NCBI GenBank assembly: GCA_951640165.1 | Contig: OX621257.1 | Span: 4,227,201-4,291,200 of the forward strand | DNA: 64,000 bases | Direction: 5' to 3' | DNA from: Pseudoips prasinana | Lineage: Eukaryota > Arthropoda > Insecta > Lepidoptera > Nolidae | The notes under the pieces: model-generated | Seen by the model: only the letters and a program-made list of their open reading frames with translations | Told to the model about the DNA's origin: nothing | The model's database searches: none | Part shown: piece by piece, positions 33,250 to 43,346 of the stretch | How the letters are laid out: each line of letters opens with the position of its first letter | How positions within the stretch are numbered: the stretch's first letter is position 1 | Program-made: the position numbers and the translations under genes

Positions 33250-33600
33250 GCGGTCTCATTATGGTAAGGGCTATATTGGTGTAATAGTGGCTTGTACTAC
33301 TTTGCTTATCTCTTATTTTGGTATCTTGATAGGTGTCCTTATAAATCATACAGCTTCAGCCTGATTTCGTGGACTGCTGGACTTAGACAAAGGTTTCTAC
33401 GTTACCAATTGGAGGAATTTGCCGTAGTCACCGCGATGGGCATGCAGTGCTGCTGCCTGACTACCTGGTGTATTCTTCAGTCGCCTTTTACGAGACCCAC
33501 GGGATGGTATGGGGTGGCACTGTTATTCTTTCTAGGCCGGAAATCACACGGCTAGACGCACGATAAGTGCGCTTATCATATCGACCCCTAAGGATTGATA
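33250..33600 (+). repeat. Unclassified repeat-like block
   Basis: CGCCTTTTACGAGACCCACGG, GGTATGGGGTGGCAC and TTCTAGGCCGGAAATCACACGG resemble a retroelement 3' end often seen in Lepidoptera. A faint relative is near 5310-5400. The 87-residue frame has no motif. Confidence 0.4.
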
Positions 33601-33799
33601 CCATTAGCCCCAATTTCTTTCATATTTCTCTCTATCCCAGAGTTTTTAGAATGCCGCGTTGGTGGTAGACCAAGGATGCCGTAAAAAGGTATGCTTGTTC
33701 AACTGCGGTTAGCGAGCTTTATTTATTTTATTTATTTCAGCAGTTATACAAAAAAACCATATGGGTCTTAAACTAGGCGTAACATAAACTCATTATTCG

Positions 33800-34110
33800 T
33801 TTTAGGGGTCTGTACCCAAAGGGTAAAACGGGACCCTATTACTAAGACTTCGCTGTCTGTCTGTCTGTCCGTCTGTCATCAGGCTGTATCTCATGAACCG
33901 TGATAGTTAGACACTTGAAATTTTCACAGATGATGTATTTCTATTGCCGCTATAACAACAAATACTAAAAAAAACAAATTAAAATAAATATGTAAGGGGG
34001 GCTCCCATACAACAAACGTGATTTTTTTTATCGTTTTTATAGATAATAGTACGGAACCCTTCGTGCGCGAGACCCACTCGCACTTGGCTGGTTTCTTTTT
34101 ATAATTATAG
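33800..34110 (+). repeat. Repeat family E
   Basis: Starts near CTGTACCCAAAGGGTAAAAC, has GTCTGTCTGTCTGTCCGTCTG and ends at ACGGAACCCTTCGTGCGCGA. Confidence 0.65.
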
Positions 34111-34114
34111 TTTT

Positions 34115-34740
34115 AATATTCGTAAACTAATCAATTCTGGATGTCAAATTTAGACGTTATACTAACTAACTAAAATCCCGTATAAATTTATGATGATTGA
34201 TGGCAATATACTAAAACATGGTTATCCTAAGCCCACGCAGTGAAAGCCGTAGGCGAAGGCTAGCTATTAATATCTGCGGGCCGTGGGCCGCGTTAGTTAC
34301 GGTCTATTTCAATGCAAATTGATAAGGATCGCGCTCCGGGCTCTTACAGCTGAATACACTTGCGATTTACTGTCGTGTTTCAATTTTACTTATATTTGTG
34401 TTCCTTTTAAAAAGAAAGAAAGAAAGAAACATTTTATTTCCGTAAACTAGCACAGATAATATTAATATACATATATAGGTACACACATGTGTAGTAAAAT
34501 ATAGCTTAAACTCAAAATTTCGATAATTAAACCTAAGCATAATCTCTTTTAACTTAATATAAGCTAGTTTAGTTAAATAATTATGTATAAAATCTCAAAA
34601 TGATTAATGTTACTTTTATTATGACGTTTTTATTTTCTCTTTTTAATATATTAAACCTAAAATAAATACTTAATCAGACAACCGCTCGAGCATATATTGT
34701 GTTTGCCTGCTAAATAATTTCAGTAAGTGGACCAAATCTA
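34115..34740. other. Unassigned interval with a diverged repeat H
   Basis: 34480-34640 resembles repeat H (AATTAAACCTAAGCATAATCTC). GAAAGAAAGAAAGAAA lies near 34413. No gene. Confidence 0.4.
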
Positions 34741-34744
34741 GTGT

Positions 34745-34963
34745 ATATGCCCCATTGAGTATGTTTCGCCGGAGCGTCTTAACTGGGCCGTGTTGAAACC
34801 GGTTGTAGAGACACCCGCTGAGTTTGTTTCGCTGGGTCTTCTCAGTTGGGGCGCATTGGATCCGGTGGTAGCATTAAAGCGCGACCGTCTTTATTAACAC
34901 AAGGTCCGCCATAATAATAACATTTAATTCGTACCTTAATATAGACAGAACCATTCGACAATA
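34745..34963 (+). repeat. Repeat G plus start of repeat H, target of the Tc1 insertion
   Basis: 34765-34905 matches 18340-18490 (repeat G). Repeat H starts at ACCTTAATATAGACAGAACC and is cut at the TA at 34962-34963. It resumes at 36530. Confidence 0.75.
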
Positions 34964-36529
34964 CACACATCAACAAAGTCTAGGGATACGTTATTTTGAA
35001 ATCAAACATGGCTTTATTGTTTAAAACCTATTTAGTTTCCTTAAAAAGTTTATTTACAGATTTAAACCTTGTCTATTCTTTATTCAAAATTTAAAAATTA
35101 AAATGAGAAACAAATGAAAACACGCAAAGCACAGCGCAATCTTGAGTTGTATCTAATTTCAAGAAGTTGCATTATAATTTTTTTTGCGTGTTAATTGAAG
35201 AAAACCTGATAAATTGTTTTATTTTCTTTTCTCAATTGGTTGTGTAAGCTTTTTAGCGTCATGCCACGCCATCATTTGAGTCGAGATGAAATGTTACGGG
35301 CAGTTGGCATGTTACAAAACGGTGCTATTCAACGCGTCGTTGCTGAGTCTCTGGGCACAAGCCAAAATGTGGTATCCAGGCTGTGGTCACGTTATCGCGC
35401 TACTGGAGATGTGGCAGAACGGCACACAGGTAGATATCGTGTTACCACTCAGAGACAGGATCGATTTCTCCAAATGACCGCCAGAAGACTACCCAATATC
35501 ACAGCGATGCAACTAGTGCAAAGGCTCCAGGAGGGTCAGCAGCTGCTGGTGAGCGACCAAACCGTGCGAAGGAGGCTGCATGAAGTTGGTCTTCATGCTC
35601 GCAGACCGCTACGAGTCCCAGCGCTGCGACGTGGCAATCGCGGTAGGCGACTTTTATGGGCTCAAGAACATTTGACATGGAGTGATCAACAATGGTCATT
35701 GGTGCTGTTCACTGATGAGTCCCGCTATGGATTTCATCCAGATTCGAGACGAACACGCGTTTGGAGAACTCCAGGCAGGGTCAGCCGTCTCCGACATCCA
35801 CAGGAGGTCCACTCTTACCAAGGCGGGACAATTATGGTGTGGGCAGGAATACGAATCGGCGGACGAACCCAACTCATTTGGATTCAGGGCAGCATGACTG
35901 CCCATAGATACCGTGAGGAGGTAGTAGAACGTGTCATTGTCCCGCTCAGGGCCCTAACGGGGCAAGAATTTCAGCTCATGCATGACAATGCACCTTCCCA
36001 TACAGCGCGGCTGGTGAGGGCCGCCCTTCGAGAACACGATGTTCAGGTATTAGATTGGCCTCCACAGTCGCCAGACTTAAACCCAATTGAACACGCCTGG
36101 GACATGTTACAGCGAAGAGCATTGAGGGATTTTCCGCCCAACTTGACAACAGAAGAACAACTTTTCGAACATTTAAAAAGAACTTGGGACTGCATACCCC
36201 AGCAAGACATTGACACCTTAATTTTAAGTATGGAAAATCGTTGCCGCTGTGTGATTAATGTTAGAGGAGGAAATACCGATTACTGATTATCAGATTTGGT
36301 AAGATTTTTATTCATTTAATTCGATTGAATAATTTTATAAGAATAAAATGTTTTTGTTCACTCAGTAATTTTTTTTAATTAGAAAAACAAAATCGCATCG
36401 TGTTGTTAATGTTTAAATATCGGCCATGAAATTATCTTTAATTCTTCCATTTACAGTCATAACAAAATGTTTATAGTTTTCTAGATAATCAATGAAATGT
36501 TCAATATCCCTAGATTGTGTTGATGTGTG
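34964..36529 (+). mobile_element. Complete Tc1-like transposon
   Basis: The 1,566-bp element is bounded by inverted repeats CACACATCAACAAAGTCTAGG (left) and CACACATCAACACAATCTAGG (right, other strand) and by TA on both sides (34962-34963, 36530-36531). It sits inside repeat H, whose sequence is continuous once the element is removed. It carries one intact transposase. Ends, target site and gene are all preserved, so it is a young and possibly active copy. Confidence 0.92.
35261..36286 (+). CDS. Tc1-family DD34E transposase
   Basis: The enzyme cuts and inserts the flanking Tc1 element in the nucleus. The protein is 341 residues from the ATG at 35261, the usual Tc1 length. An upstream extension to a TTG at 35240 is possible but unlikely. 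The N-terminal half has paired helix-turn-helix DNA-binding domains (SRDEMLRAVGMLQNGAIQRV; SDQTVRRRLHEVGLHARRPL). The catalytic triad is D152 (FTDES), D242 (MHDNAPSH) and E277 (DLNPIEHAW), with 34 residues between the last two, which is DD34E. There are no stops or frameshifts. The gene lies between the two inverted repeats in the only possible orientation. The assignment to Tc1 and not mariner rests on DD34E and the PIE motif. Confidence 0.95.
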   Translation: MPRHHLSRDEMLRAVGMLQNGAIQRVVAESLGTSQNVVSRLWSRYRATGDVAERHTGRYRVTTQRQDRFLQMTARRLPNITAMQLVQRLQEGQQLLVSDQTVRRRLHEVGLHARRPLRVPALRRGNRGRRLLWAQEHLTWSDQQWSLVLFTDESRYGFHPDSRRTRVWRTPGRVSRLRHPQEVHSYQGGTIMVWAGIRIGGRTQLIWIQGSMTAHRYREEVVERVIVPLRALTGQEFQLMHDNAPSHTARLVRAALREHDVQVLDWPPQSPDLNPIEHAWDMLQRRALRDFPPNLTTEEQLFEHLKRTWDCIPQQDIDTLILSMENRCRCVINVRGGNTDY

Positions 36530-36531
36530 TA

Positions 36532-36828
36532 TATCGTAAAAATATAGCTAAAATTTAAAATTTTGATAATTAAACCTACACATGATCCTTGACAATAACT
36601 TAATTTAAGTTAGTTAAATATCGTTACTGTTATAAAATAAATCTTATTGTAAATTATTTCCTACAATCCGTGTACCTAAATATCTATATGTACCTAGAAA
36701 TAATTATAAATTAATTATATATTACTACGAATATGTTCTGACTATTAACAAGCGCTTTTTTAAAGTCTACGTGAATAAAAACCTTTTTTATTTTTATTTT
36801 ATTTTATTTATTTTATACTTAACTATAC
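36532..36828 (+). repeat. Repeat H, second half
   Basis: Continues the target repeat after the Tc1 element (AATTAAACCTACACATGATC ... AGTCTACGTGAATAAAAACC), ending in a TTTTATTTTATTT tail. Confidence 0.7.
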
Positions 36829-38141
36829 TACTCTGTCAAGAAAGTACCGGGAAAAGATCAATAATATACAAAATGTTTGTTATTCATCCAAATTTATTTT
36901 ATCACCTTCGAAGTATGCTCCTTCAGAAACGATACACTACCCAACGAATAATCCATTCATCAAAACATTTTTAAACGCTTCTTTCGGAATTGAGTTCAGT
37001 TCTCGCCGTGAATTCTCCTTTATGTCTTCTACCGATTGAAAACGGGTACCACGAAGTGGTAATTTGAGTTTAGGAAAAAGAAAGAAGTCAGCTGGAGCCA
37101 TATCTGGTGAATATGGTGGTTGCTGGATGGTATTTGTTGAGTGTTTGGTCAAAAATTCGTTCACAATGATGGCCTTGTGCGAAGGCGCATTATCGTGGTG
37201 CAAAATCCAAGAATTTTCTTTCCACAAATCTGGCCTTATTCGTCGAATTTGCTCTCTTAAACGCCGCATAACGCTCAAATAACATTTTTTATTTACCGTT
37301 CAACCTTCCGGTACGAATTCAGAGTGCACAACACCGCGATAGTCAACGAAAACAGTCAACATGACTTTGACTTTTGATTGACTTTGGCGTGGTTTTTTCG
37401 GTTTCGGTTCAGTTGGAAGGCGCCACTCCGAAGCTTGTTGACTAGTTTGCATGTCAAACTCGTAAACCCACGTCTCGTCACCAGTAACAATGCATTTCAT
37501 GAATGTTGGGTCGGAATTGACTCGTTCTACCATGTCCTCAGCGACTTTCATGCGATTGAGTTTTTGGAGAAAATTCAGATCTTTTGGGACTAGCCGAGCG
37601 GCAACATGTTTCATACCCAAATGATTAGTTCAAATGGTACCAATCGACTCGTGAGATACATATAAAGTTCGGCGGCTATCTCTCTCAGAGTTGAATGAGG
37701 ATTTTCAGTCACTATTTCCTTCACTTTTGCGATGTTAACTTCAGTTGCAGACGTTGATGGCCTACCAGAGCGAGGCAAATCTTTCATCACATCTCGACCG
37801 CTTTTGAACGCATTGAACCACTCATAAGCACGAGTTTTTGATAAAGTCGTTCACCGTAAGCCTTCTGTAACATTTTCAGTGACTCCGAACACGAAATTCC
37901 ATTAGCGTTGCAAAATTTAAGACAAACTCTTTGTTAGATATTTTTGTCCATTATGAAATTCGCAATACACACTATATATGATATTACTAAAACTAGCACT
38001 GTATTAAATAACAGATGCAACTCAAACTCCGCGCCAAAATGGAAAACAGTTTTGCCAATCTAACAACAACAAAAAAAAAACAAAAATTTGAATTTGGACC
38101 ATAAACAAATCATCCATTCCCGATACTTTTTTGTCTGAATG
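36828..38141 (-). mobile_element. Mariner element, degenerate
   Basis: About 1.3 kb with imperfect inverted ends (CTGTCAAGAAAGTACCGGG at the left; TTCAGACAAAAAAGTATCGGG on the other strand at the right) and TA next to the right end at 38142. It carries one broken transposase gene on the minus strand. The left boundary is uncertain by a few bases. Confidence 0.8.
36937..37951 (-). pseudogene. Mariner transposase pseudogene
   Basis: Three pieces of a mariner transposase follow each other on the minus strand. The start at 37951 (MDKNI) runs into a stop at codon 6. 37300-37620 has the first catalytic D in IVTGDETWVYEFD. 36937-37278 has the second D in LHHDNAPSH and the third acidic residue in YSPDMAPADFFLFPKLK, so it is DD34D mariner (Mos1/SETMAR-like). 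A stop or frameshift separates the pieces near 37290 and another near 37620. It cannot make a working enzyme. Confidence 0.88.
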
Positions 38142-38207
38142 TATTACTACAAGCATGTTCTAACTATTTACAAGCGTTTATTTGAAGTCTACGTGAAAAA
38201 GAATGTA

Positions 38208-38369
38208 TACAACATGTAACTTAATTAACGTACATCCTGAAAATATTTTGTTCAGAATCGTTTACTGAATTCATTTATATCATTTTTAATATAGGTAATT
38301 ATTTATTCCACAATAATGAAAACTACGGAAATTATTGTCATATTAACCCTGTACTGTTACATGTTGTAT
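38208..38369. mobile_element. MITE family M1, internally deleted
   Basis: Both ends are present (TACAACATGTAACTTAATTA; TACAACATGTAACAGTACAG on the other strand), but the core is only about 160 bp. A repeat H fragment (38145-38207) lies immediately to the left. Confidence 0.8.
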
Positions 38370-38685
38370 AAATATGTGTGTGTGTGTGTTTATACTAAAC
38401 ATTCGTCAAGTCTTACATAATAATAAATAAGTAGAGATCGCACTTATTCGAAATTCGAACATTAAGGTTCAATTCCAAAGACTATATAGACACTCAATTT
38501 GTCATCTCTTCTCAGTTTGTCAATGTATCAAAAGCAGTCGCTTGTGTAATGTAATTTCCTTAAAATAATTAACTTCTAATGTCTATTATATAAAATATTA
38601 GCTTATTACACTCCTTCACCATATGAACTTTAAATGCTCCAATATTCATACTCCTCCGTCTACGCAATTGTTTTTTATATATAAG
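38370..38685. other. Unassigned interval
   Basis: A (GT)n-like run lies at about 38376-38390. No gene. Confidence 0.4.
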
Positions 38686-38689
38686 ATGG

Positions 38690-38875
38690 CGACAAACGAG
38701 TAAATGGTCATTTGATGGTATGTGATCACCACCGCCCATGGACACTCGCAACACCAGAGGTCGTGGGTGCGTTATCGGCCCATAAAAGTCAGCATGCGAG
38801 TGTTGCTGACCCTTCCCCCCACCCCGATGAGCTCTGGCAACCTTACTCACACGCAGCAACACAACATTAAGTTAT
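38690..38875 (-). repeat. Interspersed repeat family D
   Basis: GATCACCACCGCCCATGGAC and CCCCACCCCGATGAGCTCTGG match family D on the minus strand. The 97-residue frame is a shadow. Confidence 0.65.
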
Positions 38876-38879
38876 TAAG

Positions 38880-39705
38880 GATTGGCTAAATTTTCGAATT
38901 TTCGTAAAAAGGAGTACAAAGTTTTTGCTTCACGAATTATTATTATGGTGATATTGGTTTACAACTCATCAAATCAATTTTAGACGCAAGAAATAATCGA
39001 CGGTCTGCAAGTAAATAATTGCAACGCTATCATCATTTTGGTATCTCAATGCAAATGAGGTATTGAGTCTCTTGAGCGGAACCTCACAAGAACACGATTA
39101 TGAAGGTTACTTGTCTCGCTAGTTTTGTATATAGCTTTTAATAATATTACTGTTTAAAAATATAAAGTCAACTATAACTTTTTTTCTAGACAACCATTTA
39201 AAACAATATACAATACACAGGGTTACTTGTAAAAACCTTTGCAAGTACCTTCCCGAACGTTGACTAAGGAGGGCTCCATTATCTCACTGAGTGGGTGAAC
39301 TAAGGTTCGATATTACCCACGTCAGTATTACTTATTAGTTTGTTTTTTTTATTTATTTTAGCTCATTTAATTTCTTAAGTTAAATACAGTCTTTTTTATT
39401 TATAACTTTTAGTTAGCAAGTTACGACGACATTTTGTGTGCATGATGAGTTTACCTGTAAGTGATTGTTACACTTTATTCTGATTAGTTACTTCTATTTT
39501 ATTTAATTGTACCAGTATTAATAATTTTTGGAGAACCAAATAATTTTAAAACTTGAGAGGGGCAAGGGACACCCGGATGGAACGAAGTTATTTCTTATTA
39601 TTTATTATGTACTACACCAAAAACCTGTATACACTCAACAAAAATAATCGTCGCAACACCACACTGTTCAATGCGAAATAGAAATGTATATATTTTATAT
39701 AGTCT
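38880..39705. other. Unassigned interval
   Basis: AT-rich with no gene or repeat partner recognised. Confidence 0.45.

Positions 39706-39709
<4 letters not shown>

Positions 39710-39738
<29 letters not shown>
39710..39738. repeat. (GA)n microsatellite
   Basis: About fourteen uninterrupted AG units followed by ACAGACAGAG. It causes the serine-leucine-rich minus frames here, which are not genes. Confidence 0.95.
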
Positions 39739-39747
<9 letters not shown>

Positions 39748-39950
39748 GAAACATGCGCACGCCGCACAGCTGCAAAAAGTGTCGTGACAACTTTTCGTAA
39801 CAATTTTTTCCGTCTCACTCCCTTTCACAACGCGCGATAAGGAACTTCGTTCCAAAAAATAAATAAAACACCAGCAACTTAACAAATATTTTACTGTTAT
39901 GCCCGGCCAACTGTCATTTTAAATTAGCGATATTTCGTGCTATGTCGGTG

Positions 39951-39997
39951 AATGTCGAGAACATCAGACGAACCTAACTTAGGTTCGTCTGATGATC
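39951..39997. repeat. Hairpin, about 23 paired bases
   Basis: AATGTCGA-CATCAGACGAACCTAA is followed immediately by its reverse complement. A fragment like the RTE 3' region (GACATTTCTGATTCAATCTC) follows. Confidence 0.75.
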
Positions 39998-40144
39998 GAC
40001 ATTTCTGATTCAATCTCTCTATCACTATGAAAAGGCAATTTTCATTAATGGTTACTTCTTTTTAACGCAGTAACCAAACCCCAGAAATATATTTCCGATC
40101 CAGTATGACATGGCAGCTTTCAAAAATTAACCTATTCCTTTTTT

Positions 40145-40235
40145 TTAAAGGCCGGCAACGTACTCGTAGCCCCTTTGGTGTTCCATGTGTCTATGGACGG
40201 CGGTGGTCAGGTTACCCGATTGGTCATTCGTCTTA
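40145..40235 (+). repeat. Repeat family D fragment
   Basis: AAAGGCCGGCAACGTACTCG and ATGGACGGCGGTGGTCAGGT resemble family D. Confidence 0.5.
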
Positions 40236-40569
40236 CTATTCTTTAAAAAAACTGGTTTATCTTGTGTAAGAAGCTAAATTATGCGTATTTAACTGACCAA
40301 TCTGATTATCAAATTCAGTTGAAATTTAAGCTCTAATATAACATATACAGAACTTGATTTAGAGAAACACATGTTTCTTATCTTGATCCCATTTCCGTAG
40401 TGGTCGGGTCCAAGATCAACTTGTTGTGGTTAACTACCGCAGTTAAACGACTACCATAACCACTAACCTCAGAGAAATGCTGGAACTGAAATGGTTAGAC
40501 CTGTTTAATAAAAGTAAATATCCCAAAGATTTTAATTCTATTATATATTATCTTTACTATCCTACTAAT

Positions 40570-42240
40570 ATTACAGCCTTTTGGCCTGTTGGCGTGGTTG
40601 GCAAATGCTTGCTTTTCACGCCGGAGGTCGTGGGTTCGATTCCCACCCAGGACAGATATTTGTGTGCATGAACATATCTGTTCGTCCTGAGTCTGGGTGT
40701 AATTATCTATATAAGTATGTAATTACAAAATAAAAGTGGTATATGTAGTATATCAGTTATCTGGTTTCCATAGTCTGGCTACGTACCCGTAGGACCTCCT
40801 AGTTTGGACCTCGTCTAAAAAGATGACCCTTTGGACCCCTTTGTACCGTTTAGACCTTCAAACTTGGATGTTGTCTATACTTGATTACCCGTTAGACCCT
40901 CTATTAAGTAACGAGTTCTGTTGGACCTCATTCACATGTCTTCGTGTAAAAAGTTAAAATACACTCGTGCACAAAAGTGACACACCTTAATAAAAATAAA
41001 ACACTACAATATAAATCAATGTTATTAATCAAAAATATAAAAGATCACAACGTTATGTAACAAATAAAAACACATATTCCAGTTACATTTTTCTAATTTG
41101 ACAAATCTTCAAGACCGTAGGGATACATAAAAATGCATACTATATATTAATTTTCAATGTTTATATCACATTTTAAAAGAAAGAAACACTGATATAATAA
41201 TGTAAGTAAATCTAAATCTAAATTGTATGCCGTAGCAACTGAATTTGTGAAGATTGGTTTTACAGGCAGCAACTTAATTAAATTTGTAAATATAAGATAT
41301 CTTTGTATTTTACATATTTGTAAATAACTTTTCAAGTAATCACAGTCTTATTCTCGTAGATTTGTTGTAAATTTAAAATAATGTATATAAGTAAAATAAA
41401 GTATATTAATCACAGATCAAATGTTAAAATCAGTCTTATTTTTACCTATGTAAACTAGGTACACTTAATAAAAATATCATAATAGATACATAGTTTTCTA
41501 TCATAAATCTCGCAGATAATTATAATAAAGTACCGTATTGCCTAACATTAAGATAAGCTTTTCAAAAACAAAAACAATTATGTTATTAGCTATAAATCAC
41601 AGATCAATCATTATAATCACAGTATTATCCTACAATTTTCCTAAAAAAAAATTGTTACTTTAACCTAAGAAAACTGAACCCTATCTAATACATAATAGAT
41701 CACAAATATCAGGTCAAGTTTAGACAAGTTTAGTCAAATTCTTTAAATAAATTAGTGTAAAAACATTAAGTTATGTCAAATAAAAAATCTTTAACACATA
41801 TGTAAGTAACTTTTCTAAGCAATGACCTACACTGTGCCTGTATTCGCTTATGCTATTTCGCCTAATTATTAGAATTCTGGTTAAACATTTTCATCACAAC
41901 TGTACCTTTTTTTACTAAAATAACGCCGGGCGAATACTAAATAAAAACATATTTTATTAAGGTCCAAAAGGTACTAGAATAGAGGTCCAACAGGTTCATC
42001 TTTAGTAGTTTTAATCTTGAAGGTCCAAAGGGTACTTAAAAAGAGGTCCAATGGGCACATTGATTATTATATTTTAAAGAAGGTCCAAAGGGACTTAAAA
42101 TGAGGTCGAACGGGTACTTTTGCGATAGAGGGTCTAAACTTGTAGGTCCAACGGGTACGTAGCCCATAGTCTAGCTCCGCTTAGTTTGGGATCAGATAGC
42201 GGTGTGTAAATAATCCCCCAGGATATTATTATTATTAACA
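40570..42240 (+). mobile_element. SINE family 2 split by transposon B
   Basis: 40580-40776 is the 5' part (TTGGCAAATGCTTGC, GTGGGTTCGATTCCC, CCTGAGTCTGGGTG, GTTTCCATAGTCT). 42165-42236 is the 3' part (CATAGTCTAGCTCCGCTTAG, GTTTGGGATCAGATAG, CCCAGGATATTATTATTA). The two parts join exactly as in 24740-24990. Confidence 0.85.
40777..42164. mobile_element. Non-autonomous DNA transposon 'B' with 8-bp target duplication
   Basis: The 1,388-bp element has 21-bp inverted termini with one mismatch (GGCTACGTACCCGTAGGACC on the left, GGCTACGTACCCGTTGGACC on the right). CATAGTCT is duplicated at 40769-40776 and 42165-42172. Both subterminal regions carry arrays of degenerate AGGTCCAANGGGTAC motifs (about six copies at the right, several at the left). 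They point inward from each end and could be transposase-binding sites. The core is AT-rich with AATCACAG motifs and has no transposase. Confidence 0.92.
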
Positions 42241-42402
42241 ATGCGAAAGTTTGTGAGTATGGATCATGTATGAATGTTTGTTACTCTTTCACGGAAAAAC
42301 TATCGAACGAAACGTGATAATTAGTTAATAACTGCTTTAAAACTGATGTGTGTGATACAAACGAAACACTTGCGATTTTTATGACGATGATGTGTTATTA
42401 CA

Positions 42403-42545
42403 GACGCCAGTAGATCCAGCTACCCCAATCTGTCAAATTTCTTTTATAGATTTTCAACTTTATCACAAAAGCATAAGGTTCACTTTCAATTGGGGAAATG
42501 TGTCAGATTAAAACAGGCAGCTTGATGTGCTGGCATCTGTGCGGC
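42403..42545. mobile_element. Foldback MITE family M2, copy 2
   Basis: ACAGACGCCAGTAGATCCAG ... CTTGATGTGCTGGCATCTGT matches 10593-10733, with more mismatches between the arms. Confidence 0.75.
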
Positions 42546-42793
42546 TCTGGATTTAACATGATATTTTATTTATTTTCTTTTAGTACAAATTGAAATAGAA
42601 TTCCAATCTTATTTTACTTTCAAGTACTTTCAACTACGTTTAAATGTTTTTTTTATATGGCGTTTAGTATATCTGTTAACAACAGATTGAACGCCTGGTA
42701 TCTGAATTAAAACTTTTAAATATAAACTACAATAACAAGATTTTTAAATTTTTGGGCTGTCCGAGTCAATACGACCGAACACCGATATGCTGA

Positions 42794-43072
42794 CCCAGCA
42801 AATCAAGCAATGACTTAGGTCGCGCCAATAAAGACAATAAACTCAGCACCACACACCTCAAATTACAGGGCCCCGCTAAGCCTGTATTTGTCCTCGAATC
42901 TTTAACGAGCCTCGGAAGAAAACTTGCGTATCTGGCCAGAAAACAAGTCAAAGACAATAACTACCATGGTACCTGGACTTCATATGGGAAAATATACATA
43001 AAACGAACTCAAGACTCACCAGCCATACGTATAAACTGTGAACAAGATCTAAATAGAATAGTACCGAAATGA
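42794..43072 (+). pseudogene. LINE ORF1 C-terminal fragment
   Basis: An open stretch of 92 codons ends at TGA 43070-43072. Motifs are GPAKPVFVLESLTSLGRKLA, YHGTWTSYGKIYIKR and INCEQDLNRIVPK. This is the conserved C-terminal domain of the RNA-binding ORF1 protein in CR1/L2-type LINEs. A stop at 42791-42793 and the lack of sequence upstream show that it is truncated. Confidence 0.75.
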
Positions 43073-43346
43073 CTATCCCTGAGTAATTGTAAACTTTTTT
43101 GTCTTATATTATGTACTCTTTGTTTTATATTCTGTTACGTAATACTTGTTTTTCCATGTAAAATCTTATGTTCTACTCCATTTCAACGCACGATCATCAC
43201 ACACACACTACTTTTGTATCTACACATTCACACTCTACACTCAATTCCTATATACACTCACTATCCAATCACATCATTACAAAATGGTCTCTTCCACACT
43301 ACTATACTACATTCTAATATCCACTTGCCTTTACCAAAAATCATGA

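Noticed and set aside
39598..39885. Serine-leucine repeat protein
   Set aside because: Produced by the (GA)n microsatellite.
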